Shown in pieces: positions 1-13,091 of a stretch of 64,000 nt of DNA. The stretch is from Symsagittifera roscoffensis (lineage: Eukaryota > Xenacoelomorpha > Acoela > Convolutidae): assembly GCF_963678635.1 (NCBI RefSeq), contig NC_087062.1, forward strand, positions 83,472,012-83,536,011, in the 5' to 3' direction. The notes below the pieces were generated by a model that ran no database searches, was not told the DNA's origin, and saw only the letters and a program-made list of their open reading frames with translations. Position numbers and translations under genes: made by a program. How positions within the stretch are numbered: the stretch's first letter is position 1; every line of letters begins with the position of its first letter.

Positions 1-3000
1 AGGCTTCATTGGCCAGAGCGTCGGCCCTCTCGTTCCCTACAATGCCCACTTGGCTAGGGATCCACTGAATGATGATCTCGCGGTTGAGCGTGTCAAGTTT
101 TCTAGTGATGTTGCTCACTTCTCTGCTGTCGTTTGCCAGAGCCGATGTCAGGGCTTGGCTATCAGTGAAAATAAGGCCCTTGTCACTGTTGTTAGGGGTG
201 ATATCCTCCAACCACCTAACTGCAGCTCCCAGTGCCTCTTTCTCTTCGTCAAACGGGGAGGTGAGCATCCTGCCGCTAATCGTCTCGGAGAAGATGGTTT
301 GAGGGTCGAGGGGGTCACCTGTCGTAACAACCATTGCTGACCCTCCGTCCCTAGTCCCATCTTTGGCGGAACCGTCTGTGTAGATGGTCCATGTGGCGTC
401 GATGTTCCGAATCGTCTCGGTCGCCTTCTGTTTCGTCTCTTCGGAGCGTCCCAAGCCTCCGACGGTGTTGTTGACCAGCCAACGTCTCTGTGGGGTCCAA
501 ACCTCTTTCTCAATGGTGGGAAGGGGCTCCCTGTCGGCGCGCTCGTTGGGGAGGGTGAAACTGATCCTGTTGCTGAGTTCTCTCCAGCTGTCTCTGCAGA
601 TCCGGTGACGTTGGTCCTTCTCCAGGGCGATCCGAGCGGGATGGCCCTCGGGGCACCTGGAGGCTCTCTCCCGGGAGATGGCTGTGAGTCTCTGAGAGAT
701 GGTCCGGTAGCTCTGCATGCCGCTCTCCAGACGCAGGGCCTCAACTGGAGTGGAGGCGGCTTGCCCAGTAACCCGACGGAGGGCCTGGTTCTGGGCGCGG
801 TTGAGTCTGTCCATCTGGGTTTTGGAGAGACATGGTTGCCAGGCAGAGGCGTTAAAGTCCATGATGCTCTGCTGGGTGGCAAGAAACACTCTCCCCAAGG
901 GTTTCTTCCTCCAGCCCCAGTTTGAAGTCCCCAAGCAGGCCAGGAGGTTGCAACGTTTGCGAACCTTGTCGACCACCTTGTCGACGTGCTGCTGGAAGGA
1001 CAGGGTCCTGTTGATCACCAGCCCCAGGAGTTTGGGGCAGGGATCGAACTTGAGGGTGTTACCCCCCATCGTAATGTCCGGCTTCCATCTGGCGTCCCCG
1101 GAGCTAGAGGAGAAGAAGGTGACCACGCTCTTCTCACTGAGGAGCATCTTCTTCTTCTTGCACCTTTCTTCGATCTTCTGGACAGCCAGTTGGACGTATC
1201 TGCTAGCTTCTTCTTTGTTGTTGTGGCTGGACCAGATGGTGAGGTCGTCAGCGAAGAGACTATCGTTGACAAGGTCTTTGATCTCATCAGGCAAGGAGTT
1301 GATGTAAAAAATGATGAACAGCAGGGGGGAGGTCACAGCTCCCTGCGGAACTCCGTTGATCAGCCATCTGGTGCGGCTAAGGCTGCCGTTGAACATCACT
1401 TGGAATTGCCTGTTGCTGAGGAAGGCGTTGAACCATCTCACCAACTTGAGAGGGACGACTGAGTCGATGAGGGTGAGGATGAGATCTTCTTTCCACACCC
1501 TATCGTAGGCCCGGGAAAGGTCCAGGAGAGCCATGACGCACCGTCTCGGTTTCTTCTCTTGGAAGCCGTCACTGACGTCCTGTATCATCCGCAGGAGCTG
1601 GTCTTCGCAACTTCTGTTTTTCCTGAAGCCGGCCTGCGAATGGTTGAAGATGCCCCTGGCCTCCGCCAGATGATACAGACGAGTGTGGATTATCCGTTCC
1701 ATGGTCTTCACGATGCAGGAGGTGAGGCTGACGGGACGGTACGACTCGATCGAGCCCGCTGGTTTCCCTGCCTTCATTAAAGGAATGATGGTCGCATTCC
1801 GCCAAGCCTGCGGCACTTACGACTCGTGGAGCGACTGGTTGAAGATCCCCAGCAACTCCACCCTCGCTAGATGTCCCAAGGCTTTCAGGAAGCTGGGGGG
1901 GGGTGTCGTCGGGGCCAGCCGCTCCGTTCTTCCTCATCTTCTTGTTCAGCTCCTCAATGCTGAAGTCTGCTGTGGAGCTGTCGTCCACGCTGGGGGCGTT
2001 GCCTCTGATCTTGGCAAGTCTGTTTTTCTCCCTTTCCTCTCTAGAGAACTCCAGCTTGCTCACCTTGGCATAATGAGCAGCGAAGGCATCGGCTTTGCTC
2101 TCGTTAGAGACAAGGACCTTGCCGTTGTGCCGGATTGCCTCGTTAGGGCAGCACGAGTCCGGCTTGCCGCTGATGGAGCCAAGGATGCCCCACGTCTTCT
2201 TGTAGTCCTTGGAAGACTCTAAGGTGTCGACAAATTCGGTCCGCCTTTTCTCTTTTTCCGTTGACACGGCTTCGGTAACCTCTCCGCAGGCGGTGACCCA
2301 TTCTTGGCGGTGGGTGTTGATCCGCCTGCGGAAGAAGTTCCTCTTCTTGACCAAGGCTCTGACGGTCGCAGAAATGCCCGCGTGGCGATGTTTGCCGGGC
2401 TTCGTCTTCCCCACGTGCTCCTTGGCAGCACTCAGGATGTCTTCCGTGAACTTCTTGGCTCTTCTGTGAACTGTTTCCAGTGGGTTCCAGTTGCTGGCTG
2501 GCTCTTCCACCGCAGAGGAGAAGGCGGCCCAGTTGACATCCTTCTTCTTCCAACGGGCGTTCTTCTCCAACTGCGGAAACTGGCCGACGGTGCATCTGAT
2601 GGTGATCACCACACAGAGGTGGTCCGATCCCAAACACTCACCGACCGTCCACTCAGTCTTATTTCTCCAGCTCGACGGAGTGAAGAAGACGTCGGGCGAG
2701 CTCAGGCCTGCAGTGCCCCGGTTGACGCGAGTGGCCGACCCATCGTTGGCGCACACGAGGTCGTTGTCGGCCATCCACTCCTCTAAACGATCTCCTCTGC
2801 TGTCTTGAGGCTGTGACTGGTCCCACAGCTGGGAGTGGCCATTGAGGTCGCCCCCGAAGAAGCTGTCCTTGTCAGCTGGGAGGTTGTCAAGAACCAACAC
2901 TTCCTTGGTGTTCGTGTCCCTGTTGGGCGGAATGTAGAGATTGTGGAGCGTGATCCAGTTTTTCTTGCTCAGCCGGATTTTGAGGCGGGACGACTCCACG

Positions 3001-3947
3001 TTACCCGTCATCTGGTTCCAACAGGGGCGGGACTCGAAAGCTATGTCTTCCTTCACGAAGCTGATGAGGCCGCCGCCTGGTTTGGGTCCTCTACGGTCTG
3101 CCCTGACCGTGCTGTATCCCTCGATCCTCTGAGTCTTGTCTTTCTCACGGAGCTTGGACTCCTGGATTAGAGCAATATCCACGTCCAGATTCTTCATCTT
3201 TTCTCCGAGTTCGTTGATCTTTAATTTAATGCCGTCAGCATTCCACTGAAGGAGTCTAAGTGTCCCTTTCGGCACGAACTTAGCTCTGCTGCCACGCTCT
3301 TCCGCGTCTTGCTCGTTGCCAGGCTGAGAGTTAGTGGGGACACACCCGCAGGCCCAGGACAGGCCGCCTGCGTATATCTCCACCTCGTCCCGCGTAGACC
3401 CGCGCCGACCGACACACACCTTGTGGAACAGGCCTTTGCAGTTTGCGCAAGCGATCCCCGTCGTGTTACGGGCAATCGTCTTCTTCAAGGGTGCGCTTCT
3501 CTCCCTTGTCGGGATCCTGTGGCACGTCACCTGACACTCGGGCTCGCTGCACGTGAGCCCTGGTTGGCGAGGGCGGACAATCCCCATGCAGGAGATACAA
3601 GTTCCGCTGGGCCGTGCTGGGATCGTTGTTGGAGGCTCTACAACGGTCCCCCCGTGTGATCGGCATCTCCACTCTGGTTGACTCCCATATCTGCTCATCC
3701 CGCTGCATTCTTTCTTCTTGTGGCATCTAGCAGTGCACCCGGTCTCGCTGCACTCCAAGGACGGAGCGCCACTGCGGAGGGTCACATTGCAGGACGAGCA
3801 ACTGGGACCAGGGTTGGACTCGACGTCTCCAGCTCTGAGTAGCTCACAGGGGTCGTGCGCTGGAACCACGCCCCTGTTAGACAAAAACCCGGACGCGCAA
3901 CTGGTAGGTGTCCATTGCAGGCCGGGGGTCTGTGAAGGTCCATCCAC
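1..3947 (-). mobile_element. Non-LTR retrotransposon (LINE) with RNase H, 3' end beyond window
   Basis: Reading the minus strand from 3947 toward position 1 gives, in order, a short leader with a 2A-like peptide, Cys/His-rich fingers, an AP-type endonuclease, a reverse transcriptase and an RNase H domain still open at the window edge. That order is typical of I/Ingi-like LINE clades that carry RNase H; the exact clade needs a phylogeny. The 3' UTR and tail lie outside the window. The base composition (GC-rich) differs sharply from the AT-rich DNA to the right. This copy is defective: there is a frame break at a 9-G run (1895-1903) and an in-frame TAA at 1817-1819. Confidence 0.93.
1..3947 (-). 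pseudogene. LINE polyprotein: 2A, zinc fingers, endonuclease, RT, RNase H (two lesions)
   Basis: The first open segment (3947 to about 1905) starts with Met, reaches a 2A-like GDVESNPGP near residue 47, then three Cys-rich PHD/RING-like clusters (residues about 50-220). An endonuclease/exonuclease/phosphatase domain follows, with LLQWNADG, LIQESKL, GGDLNGHS and SDHLCVV motifs (residues about 230-460), then a linker into the RT. At the G9 run the frame shifts; the RT continues in another frame with FADD (about 1240-1260), and RNase H shows IYTDGSAKDG and IFTDSQAL. The endonuclease would nick the target and the RT would copy RNA there, by family knowledge. With a shift and a stop this copy cannot make the full polyprotein. 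The RT/RNase H frame is open to the left edge. Confidence 0.88.
3804..3830 (-). other. 2A-like ribosome-skipping peptide motif in LINE leader
   Basis: The minus strand encodes GDVESNPGP, matching the 2A consensus D-(V/I)-E-x-N-P-G-P, preceded by a Leu-Leu-Arg-Ala stretch as in many 2A sequences. It lies about 47 codons after the Met at 3947, so skipping would release a short leader and leave the zinc-finger/EN/RT product starting at Pro. 2A motifs are known in trypanosomatid Ingi/L1Tc and some metazoan LINEs. Activity here is inferred. Confidence 0.8.
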
Positions 3948-4008
3948 GAAGAAAGGAGGTTTCGTATGGAATCCAGTTCGCCACGTGAAGGCACTCCTCT
4001 TCGAACTG

Positions 4009-4028
4009 GTTGCTGTTGTTGTTGTTGC

Positions 4029-4076
<48 letters not shown>

Positions 4077-4095
4077 GTGTTGTTGTTGTTCTTTA

Positions 4096-4170
<75 letters not shown>

Positions 4171-4173
4171 GGC

Positions 4174-4243
<70 letters not shown>

Positions 4244-4245
4244 GC

Positions 4246-4297
<52 letters not shown>

Positions 4298-4317
4298 GCT
4301 GTTGTTGTTGTTGTTGC

Positions 4318-4348
<31 letters not shown>

Positions 4349-4350
4349 GC

Positions 4351-4396
<46 letters not shown>

Positions 4397-4424
4397 GATG
4401 CTGTTGTTGTTGTTGTTGTTGTTA
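4009..4424. repeat. (GTT)n / (AAC)n trinucleotide microsatellite, about 415 bp
   Basis: A nearly uninterrupted GTT array with scattered GCT, GGC and GTG variants lies immediately upstream, in the element's sense, of the LINE start codon. It produces long artefactual Asn, Gln, Thr, Leu, Val and Cys open frames. A few interruptions (for example at 4078-4095) break it into blocks. It may be part of the LINE 5' region or a microsatellite into which the LINE landed; I cannot tell. Confidence 0.97.
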
Positions 4425-7400
4425 GCCATGTTGTTGGCATGCTCTCGCCAAGACTAAGGAACGCTGCGGCTTCAGTCGGCAGGAGCCACAGATTTATTGG
4501 GGCCAAGAAATTTGGGTTTTGGGAAATTTGGGTTAAAAATGTAATGCAGTGTGGGATGCTGGACATTGGGGTAGTTAGGGGGGAAGTTTGGGTCTATCCT
4601 ATTTAAAAATGTGTTAGGGTAGGGACTGTCGCCGTATCTTATTTGAGCGAGGGTGTTTCTAGTTGAGCAGGGAAGTGCCAGTTTTGCTGAAAAGACGTCT
4701 GGTCAATTTAAAAGGAGAACTTTTGGAGTGGGGGCTTCTTCAATGGCTGTTTGAATGCAGTGAATGTGAACGTGTTTTAGAAGCGTTTTGAAAGTCTGGC
4801 TTTTCTAACGTTCGGCTTTTCTACATTTCCGTAATTAAATAGAACCCCCCCCCCCCAGCTCCCGCCCGATGTTTTTCTATGAATAACTTTTTCGATTAGG
4901 ATGTCCGTTGCGTCGGCTTTTGTAATGTAGACTTAAATTTATTTCGCAACATAATCATGTGTTTCTGTTAAGCGGCCAAAAATTACCATATTGTTAATTG
5001 GGTTTCTGTTTTTATTTCTAACAGAAATAGTCTCGCTAGATTCAGTTTCAACTAATCAATTTTGAGTATCATCGCTAGATTACTGAATTACTACTTTTTA
5101 ATACATTTTGATTTCAATTAATTGACTTCACAAAAATGTATCGCCAAAGCACAATTTCACAAGCTTTAACTCAGACTTTTCATGATTTAAATAAAACTGT
5201 TGTGCTCTTTTTTCTCCAGGAATTGCTTTTGATTCTCAAGTTTTGAATACAGTTTTATAGAAAATCAAAAAAAAAACATTGAAGATGTGAGCTTAAAATT
5301 GTACAGTAGTTCACCTGCAATCACTTTTGTGAAAAGAAACGGAAATGCAAAATTGGCCAGATTCAAATGATTGATGCGCAGAGTTTTAGTTTTTTTCATC
5401 GCATCTACCCTACCCAGTGAGTTATTCTGGATCAAAAGTTTTCAAATTGAGTCAAGTTGAATTAGAGGAAGAAATTTTTTAAAAAGCTGAAGTTTTAAAT
5501 GATTTTTAACCCTGTAGAAACCTGTGAAATTTTTTGAACAACGTAGGTTTTTTTTCAAATTATCGGACACTTTTGAAGTTAATTTTAAAAAGAAAGAAAA
5601 AAACATGGCATTGAGAAAAAAAATAATTGCAAGGAAAAAGAAAAAAATTACAGAATAATTTTTGAAAAACTTCAAATTTCGAATTTTAATTTATATATTT
5701 GGTCTTGTAGATTTTCGAATTTCAAGAAAATGTTTGATTGATGGGGATAGTTTTTATTCCCCTGGAAAACTTAAGCTTGAAGTCGTTCACGTTCTTTTTG
5801 CGCCATATAAGCTTGCTTTTGTAAATTCAGAGCGCAATTAACCTATTTTTTTTAGCAGATGCAAGCAAAGTGAACTCAAAAAGTTGTCGTACACCTAAGC
5901 TAAGTCGTTATTATGTATGACGCCTTTCTGTAGTTATCAGAGGATCTTAAGACTTTTCCTGAGAAACAAACAAATAAAAATCAGCATGATCTCCAAAATC
6001 CAACTGATTTTTGTGGGGCATAAGTTTTTGACAAAACTATATGTTAGAAAAACCAAACTATTGGGATTTTTGTTCAATTTTTAAGATTCCATAAAAAAAA
6101 ACCAAAATCAGGCGTATCGATTCTTGATTTGCTTCTATTAATATCTGCAGTAAAAAAGGTCCTGAATAGCCAAAATCCATTTTTTTAAATTTTGGCTATT
6201 TGAATTAAGTTTGATTGTCTGTATGCACCTTGTTTTTTATCGAAAATTGATCCGAAGTTTGCTAAAATACTTAAGTCAATTAATTTTTGCCAGAATTTTG
6301 AGATTTTTTTTAGAAAAAACAACCCTTTTCACCCAGTTTAAGCAGAAAACCTTTTTACTTCTTTATCTTTAAAGCTGCTGTACGAATGTTTTTGTGATGT
6401 TAGTGCTATCTAAATCTAAGAAAAAAAACAAAAAACACTACTCAAATAGTAGTCAGTAAGAAACAATAACTCAAGTTTATACTCTCAATTTCAAGCATTA
6501 CTTTGAACAACCTCAGCCTAAAAACTATTTTTTTTCACAATCGACCGTGAAAAAATCATCTGAGCCAAATTCAATGAAATTATTCTTAGTTGAATACAAC
6601 CGCATAACAGTTATTTGGGTCTAACATTAAAACAACAGTAGAGTTTTGCAAAATTTTCCTATTAATCCATTAATTTTTTGCGGAGAAAAATTCACATTGC
6701 AGTTCAGCGCTTCTTGCTTCCCATTAACCGAGAAAGCGTTTTTTCTGATTAAAACTCAATTTAGATGGTAAAAACTGATCTTTTTGGAACAAGATAAAAT
6801 TTTTTTGGATCAAATTTTCATAGAGGTTGGATGACTTAATTTTTTTGCATGGTCGATGTAAAAATATGCTTAAATTTTAAGTAAATGACGTTTGATGACG
6901 CTTGAAAATGTTTGATGATGTTCGAAAATAATTGATCGTTACTTTAAAATAATGCTTGAAAAACGCATTTGAATCTAAAAATTGTCCATATTGAAAACCA
7001 AAATTAAACTTGAACTGGGCGGCATTGAAAATGCATCATCAAAAAAATTCAAAGTTTCTGCTTGATAATTTCTTTTTTTTTCGTCATTCTAACAGCGTGA
7101 AAAACTTGCAAACTTTTTATGAAATTTGTAATACGGATGTCAAAAACGTGATTGAAACACGTGAAATTGTAAGAACCCGCTAAAATTAGTGAAGCTGTCG
7201 CGCTGAACAATTCAAAAATATCCTTTGGATTGTTTCACATTACATAAAAAACTGATGAAAACTGGCATTCTCAGAACTGGAAAAAACTGGTGAGCCTCTG
7301 AAACCAAATTTTGATAACTACATAGAAGACAACTCTGACAATTTGTTCTTGGTCAATGTAACAATTTTTTGTTAAACTTCCGAAAGAATGTTGTCCTTGA

Positions 7401-8964
7401 TTTGCGCTTGACTTTGTCCATTAGTGTATTATGTTTGAACTATCAAAAACTATCTACAAGCAATAGACTTCAAAATAGAATCTTATGTAACAGTAACACT
7501 CATTTTTAAAGGTGAAAGTCTCCACGATTTCAGAGTAATTGTGGAATCAAAAAAGCACCTTTGAACTAATTTTTTTCTCCTATTATTTTGTCTCTATTTT
7601 TTCGAGACAAAAGTGCAATGTATTTCCTAGAATAATCAAATCGAACAAATTAAAATGCAAAAATCATTTGTCAGCGTGAAATTTTTTTTAAATGTTTGTT
7701 TTTGCTGGGACTTTTCATAAGTTCTTCATATCAGATAGCACAATTATTATTCCACCTCAAAATTTTTCTCATATCTAGACTGTGCGTCTCGATCTGCTCG
7801 TAAAATATTCAATACCCCATGTAGCTGTTGCTTATCTGCTATAGAAAAACTTGCATGTTTTGCTTATAGTCGCTTACGAGTGACTAATTGACTCTTGAGC
7901 AGACGTGAGGCATCATAGTTGACGGGAAAATATACATATATTGTTAAAGTGGTTTGAAAGATATACCCTCGAGTGCGCCTTAACAAATCAAAGGAACAAT
8001 GCCTCAAACGGTGTCGATCATCAAGTACGACTTCTGCTAAAACTCTACGACGTTTTGCCAAATGCATTTCCGCCTTTGAACATGGAGTTCAAATTTGTGA
8101 CAATATTTGTGGATTTAAACTTTAATTCAAACAAGCAGAAGAACAGTTTTTTTTGACGATCAACCTTTGTCTAGACTGAACCGAATAACATTTAACAGCT
8201 AACTTTCTAAGTCTACAGCATTCTATTCAGAATGTTCTAGAATCATAACAATCTGATTGTAGAAGATAGATTGGGGAATAATAAGATATCATAGTCCAAG
8301 ATACAATACGGGGGGGGGGGATGATGAGGCGCGAGCCGTTAAAGGTTTTAAGGGTTGGGAAGATGGCATATACCATAGGCTTTATACTTATGTTTTTCTT
8401 TATATTGGTCCAATCATATTGCAACATTCTTTTGTATTTTCCCACCTTTAGTGTTTTCTCTGAGGAACTCGGCGCACAAACAACTCAATTTTCATTTTTG
8501 AGTTCTCAAGTTGTTGATTCGTTACGACACAATTTATGTCAAACAATCAAAAAAAAAATTTACGGCGTTATGGGCGCCAATTGGCGTGCTAAACCCTCTT
8601 AAAACCTCGAAAAGCCCCCTAATTTTGGAAACAATTTTTGAGAATTTGTCCTAAAGCCTGAGCTGTTTAGCTTTGAAGTTTGTATATATTAATACAAACA
8701 AACTTCGAAGATGAAAAAGCTCAACTTTTGTCTCAAATATTCCAAAGTCAACCTTTTATGGCATATTTTCTCATAAATTGCTTTAAGTATTTTCCAGGTT
8801 TTATGTCTTTTAAATTATGTTTTTTCCAGATTTCAAGAGAGTTACTCAAAATAAGGTTATTGATATCATTTCAAAACCGAAAATCTCTCAATCATAAAAA
8901 TCCAGAGCCGTTTCTGTAAATGGTATCCTTATTGAATATTAGCTCCGATTATTTGAAAACTAGT
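4425..8964. other. AT-rich DNA, no supported gene
   Basis: About 4.5 kb of AT-rich sequence with many homopolymer A/T runs and stops in all frames. The few open frames of 60-95 codons (for example around 8230-8600) have low-complexity composition and no recognisable domain or splice context. I see no RNA gene. A short C run occurs near 4846 and a G run near 8312. Confidence 0.6.
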
Positions 8965-9853
8965 TACCCGGGTTGACCTCCATACACCGAAAATGCTTAT
9001 CATACAATTCCATACATCAAGTGTGTGGGAAAATGCTTGTCATACAATTTTCATACAATTTCTAAAAATGGTTGAAAACTGGTATTAACTCATTTCTGTG
9101 GCTGTTTGATTCTAATAAAACAGTCTGGTGATAAAAAAACTGAGGTTTTCGTTTTTTGAAAAAAATGCTTATCATACAATTCCCATATATGGAAATTGTA
9201 TGACTGGCATTTTTTTGGTGGTTGTTTTGAAAATTTAGCCCAAATTTTTTTTTTTTTTTTTTTCAACCGCAAATCGATTTTCGTACGCAAACAAACATTT
9301 TTCAAAAAAAAAAATTTTGCATGCAAAATTTAATATTTTGTGTGCATAACGTAGTCCTGGATACAATAAAAATAATTTTGTTTTTTCAAAAACGCTGAAA
9401 ATCTTTCTTTTGTATGGGGTGTTAATGTACGCCTTGATCAATGTCTGATAATTTGAAAATTCAAAAATTTAATATAATCATCATTAAAAAATTTTGCCAA
9501 AAAATAAAAGTTTGTTATATCAATTGTGAAAGACAGCCAAATTCAGGTCGTTTTCTATGCATTGTAAATGCAAGACCGTCCATCCTTTGGTGTTTTGAGT
9601 AACCAAGGTCTTTGTCACTTGTGTTCGGTTGCAACTACAACCGAAAATTTTTCAGAAACTAAATTTAGAAAGAAAAAATCAAAATTTTTTGTTTATGGGA
9701 AAACATCTATCATACAATTTTCATATATGGAAAAATGCTTGTCATAGAGTTTTCATACAATTTTCTGTACGTATGGAATTGTATGAAATTGTATGACAAG
9801 AAGTTTCTCATATATGGAAATTGTATGATAAGAAGTTTTGGTCAACCCGGGTA
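8965..9853. mobile_element. 889-bp MITE with perfect 14-bp TIRs
   Basis: The ends are exact inverted copies: TACCCGGGTTGACC at the left and its reverse complement at the right. The interior near both ends repeats short modules (ATCATACAATT and CATATATGGAAATTGTATGA types) in opposite orientation, so the ends can fold into long hairpins. The outermost TA could be a TA target duplication (Tc1/mariner-like) rather than part of the TIR. No transposase is encoded. Confidence 0.8.
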
Positions 9854-9872
9854 GGAGTTTAGTAGTTCATTT

Positions 9873-10227
9873 CCCGGGTCGAGGTGCCCACTAAATGTTT
9901 TCACGTTCTCGACAAAAAATCGACAGATTTCGACCGTCTCGACCAAAATTCGGTGGGTTTCCAATGTGCTTGACCGAAACAAACGTGCTTGACCGTGCTC
10001 GACACAGCAAGATATCTTTCGACCGTGCTCTACCAAAGTTATGTATGTTTCGCGAGTTATCCAAATTTAAACGTTATATATTTACACTTTTCGGGTATTA
10101 TCTTAAGATGTTTTCAGCACATTGAAATGATTAGAGTTAATTGCATTTTAAATGCTTTATGGGGACGAATTTTTTTGAGCTTTTTTCCATATTTTGGAAT
10201 ACTTGTGTGCAATTTGTTTCGGAAATG
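9873..10227. mobile_element. Left half of an inverted-repeat element split by the Polinton
   Basis: The sequence begins CCCGGGTCGAGGTGCCCA and its imperfect inverted partner ends at about 27809. Between the end and the Polinton are repeated short modules of the TTCGACCGTGCTCGAC type. Both halves together, without the Polinton, would make a roughly 600-bp non-autonomous element. Confidence 0.6.
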
Positions 10228-10757
10228 AGTAGTAGATGTTGAGGCTGATCAGGGGGGGGGGGGGGGGGGGGGGGGGGGAGGGTCCCTGCAGACCCACATG
10301 TATTAACATAGGGAATAGAGCATCCGGTCTGCAAGCTATGTATTAAGATTGGGTATAGAGTCTACAAGGTATTAAGATAGGGAATACCGATGGTTTGTGT
10401 GATGGTAAGATAATGGTAAGAAAAACGAAAATTTTTTGGTTTTTGTTTATTTTTTTCGCAAAATTTTTGGCGCGCGTTATCTAATTGGGAACAATTAATT
10501 GTTAATTACGCGTAGAATTAAGGTTTTGTATATAGTTTTTTTGGTGCATGGTAAGTCAAGGGTAAGAGTTTTTGTGCAAAAACTTGGAATTTTTATCAAA
10601 AAAATTTAAAAATTTTTCGAAAAAATTCAGAACACGATAAGATTTTGTATAATTTGATCTAAAAAAAATTTATTAGATACTTTTACTTTCTACCTATTTG
10701 AATCTATTCTGAACCTACAGAGATTTCGAAAAATTCAAAATTTTTGAGAAAAAATTG
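10228..10757 (+). repeat. Polinton left terminal inverted repeat (about 530 bp)
   Basis: This segment matches the reverse complement of 27040-27555 along nearly its whole length. It includes a guanine run of about 28 bases at 10252-10279, the GGTCTGCAAGCTATG region, the GGCGCGCGTTATCTAATTGG block and the GATAAGATTTTGTATAATT block. Small differences between arms indicate some age. Confidence 0.93.
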
Positions 10758-13091
10758 CAAAAGTTTCAAGTATTTGGAAAAAATTGCAAAAATTTCAAGT
10801 ATTTGGAAAAAATTGCAGTAATCTCATAATTATGGTTAATGTATTGTTTTTTTTATCTAATTTTAAACATACTTTTCGTATTGAATTCAAAAATAAGCTA
10901 AGACTGTATTTTAATTGGCATTATATTGAGACAATGATACAAAATTTTGAATAATAAAATGACTTTTTCCACAATTTTTTCTCAAAATATTGAAATACGA
11001 TGAAGTTTACCTTAATTTGAGCTAAATATTTGGTTATACAAGGCTCTAAACACTGAAAAGAAGCTCATAGTAGCAGAATCAATATTGAAACTTCTGGAAA
11101 ACAGTAAAATTAGTCGTGATTTTCGGGAGGGTAAAATAAAAATTAATCAAATTTACATGAAATTTTCCATTTCGAACCTTTTATTTTGGTTTTTAATGTT
11201 TTTTTTTGTCCAATTCAGGGATTATTTTGAGGAATCTCAAATCAAATGAACATTAAGGGTAATATTCTATGAAATTTCTGAATCAAACTCTATGATTCAA
11301 CTCCTCCTCATTTTTTTCTCATTGAATTACCCAAATTTGTACAAAAATTACAACTTGTGAGAAATTTTTTATGTTAAAAATTAGGAATTTCAGATTAATG
11401 ATAAAAATGAACAATTTATTGCTAAAATTGTTTAAAATGGGATAAATGTTTCTGAAAAACTTATTCGATATTGGCTCAAATTCAACAAAAACTTCTTCAT
11501 AACTGATGATTATCTCTCTGTTGCTTCTGCAACATAACTTTCAAGATTTTCCGTAGAGTTTTTCCATGTTTTAAAAATATTCTTGCTTTCTGTTTAAAAC
11601 ATGTTTTCGCTATTGAACACACTTTACTAGAAAATTGAGTCAAAACTGGAGAATTTAGGAGGAAAATAGTATCAATGGAACGAACAATTTGCTGGCAGAG
11701 ATGAAATTAGAACTGATACCGTATGATTATTTCAAAAAAAATTGTAAATATCTTCTTCAAGGTTCCCCTGTTCAGTTGCTATCGTAAGCTATTTAAGCAA
11801 AAATACAACTTTTGGGATCAATAACTATCACTTTTCTTGCAAAATAGTTATTAACTCGCTTTTTATTCTTAATTTATGATGGAAATTTTCTCAAAAATAT
11901 CCAAGTGAGACAGAATTGGTGCTGGTTAAAGCATTCAAAAATATATGTACAAAATGAGAATATAAAGGTGTATTTTTACGATCTAAGAACAAATTAGGAG
12001 CAGCTCTATTAGTTATAATCTGAAAATCTCCGGAAATACGCAAGGGAACCTAGTTTCTAACATCTACAACATAAAAACTTCTGAAAGAGCGAGTCTCAAA
12101 AAATTGATTTAGCAAAGCAAATCAAGGTGCAAACTGGAACAATTGTGTAATTTTCCGACTTCTATTCAGAAAAAAACTATATAGTAAAAATTTAGTTATG
12201 TATTGTATATAGTGTTGTATATTGTATGTAGTTTTGTGTATTGTATATAGCAAGGAAAAGTAGATCTTGAAAGCAAGTTTTCGATTTATGCTTTATGTAT
12301 CTTCTTCCAAAAGATGTCGAATTGGGTTTGCTTCTCAAAAATTATCCTCAAAACATTTGATCTTTCATATAAAATACCTAATATATCAAATGATAACAAT
12401 TTTTTCTAATGAATTACGCATAAATATAAGACTTTGAGAATTTTTATGTCGGATTTTTTCTCAAGATATACTTTATAAGCTAAATTTTAGTAAAATTATC
12501 TCAAATCTCTTAAGGAATAAATTGAGTTTCTATCTCATTTTAGCATTTTCTCAGTTTCTGCTTCATCTACTATCTACCAAATGAATCCAATTTTAGCAAA
12601 TTTTTACTTGAAAATTGAATTTTAGATGGAAAAATGTATCGTTTCAACAAACGTTCAATAATCCGAAGCTGAAATAATACCATAAATCCTTTACTAAAAA
12701 GCTTTAAAGTGTTTTCTCAACCACATAAAGGTATAATGCTGTTTTAAATCTGAATTTCTATTTTAGACTGAATTTTTAGCTGGAATGATGTATATCATTA
12801 TCTTGAAACTTTCAAAGTTTAGCAAAATATAGATTTTTTCTAGGTCATTTATCAATTTCTTTTCTGAAATCATCAAAAAATCAATAGAAAAACATAATTC
12901 TCAATAAGTCAAACCAGATTATCTGCTTAAAAAGCTCTGCTCTATGAACACTTTTACAAGCACTAAACAAGGAAAACTTTAAAATAGTAACTACAAAAAC
13001 CCTATCAATTAATTGATGTTTTCCAAAAATCCAAGTTTTACAATTTTTAGGCGACTACTTAAATACTCATTAGCAAATGTTATGCACTTTA
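10758..13091. other. Polinton interior with no coding potential
   Basis: More than 2.3 kb of AT-rich sequence lies between the left TIR and the first supported gene, with no open frame above about 60 codons. Only short local repeats are visible, for example GTATTGTATATAGT copies near 12195-12250. In intact Polintons such space holds genes, so this stretch probably represents decayed or replaced coding DNA. Confidence 0.6.

Noticed and set aside
148-882. 244-codon minus-strand frame
   Set aside because: It overlaps the LINE RT/RNase H in a different frame; the true frame shows the RNase H motifs and is open to the window edge.
2143-2637. 164-codon frame inside the LINE
   Set aside because: Shadow of the endonuclease-RT linker frame.
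3718-4606. Long open frames of poly-Cys, poly-Leu, poly-Val, poly-Asn and poly-Thr on both strands
   Set aside because: All are translations of the (GTT)n microsatellite in different frames; no coding signal outside it.
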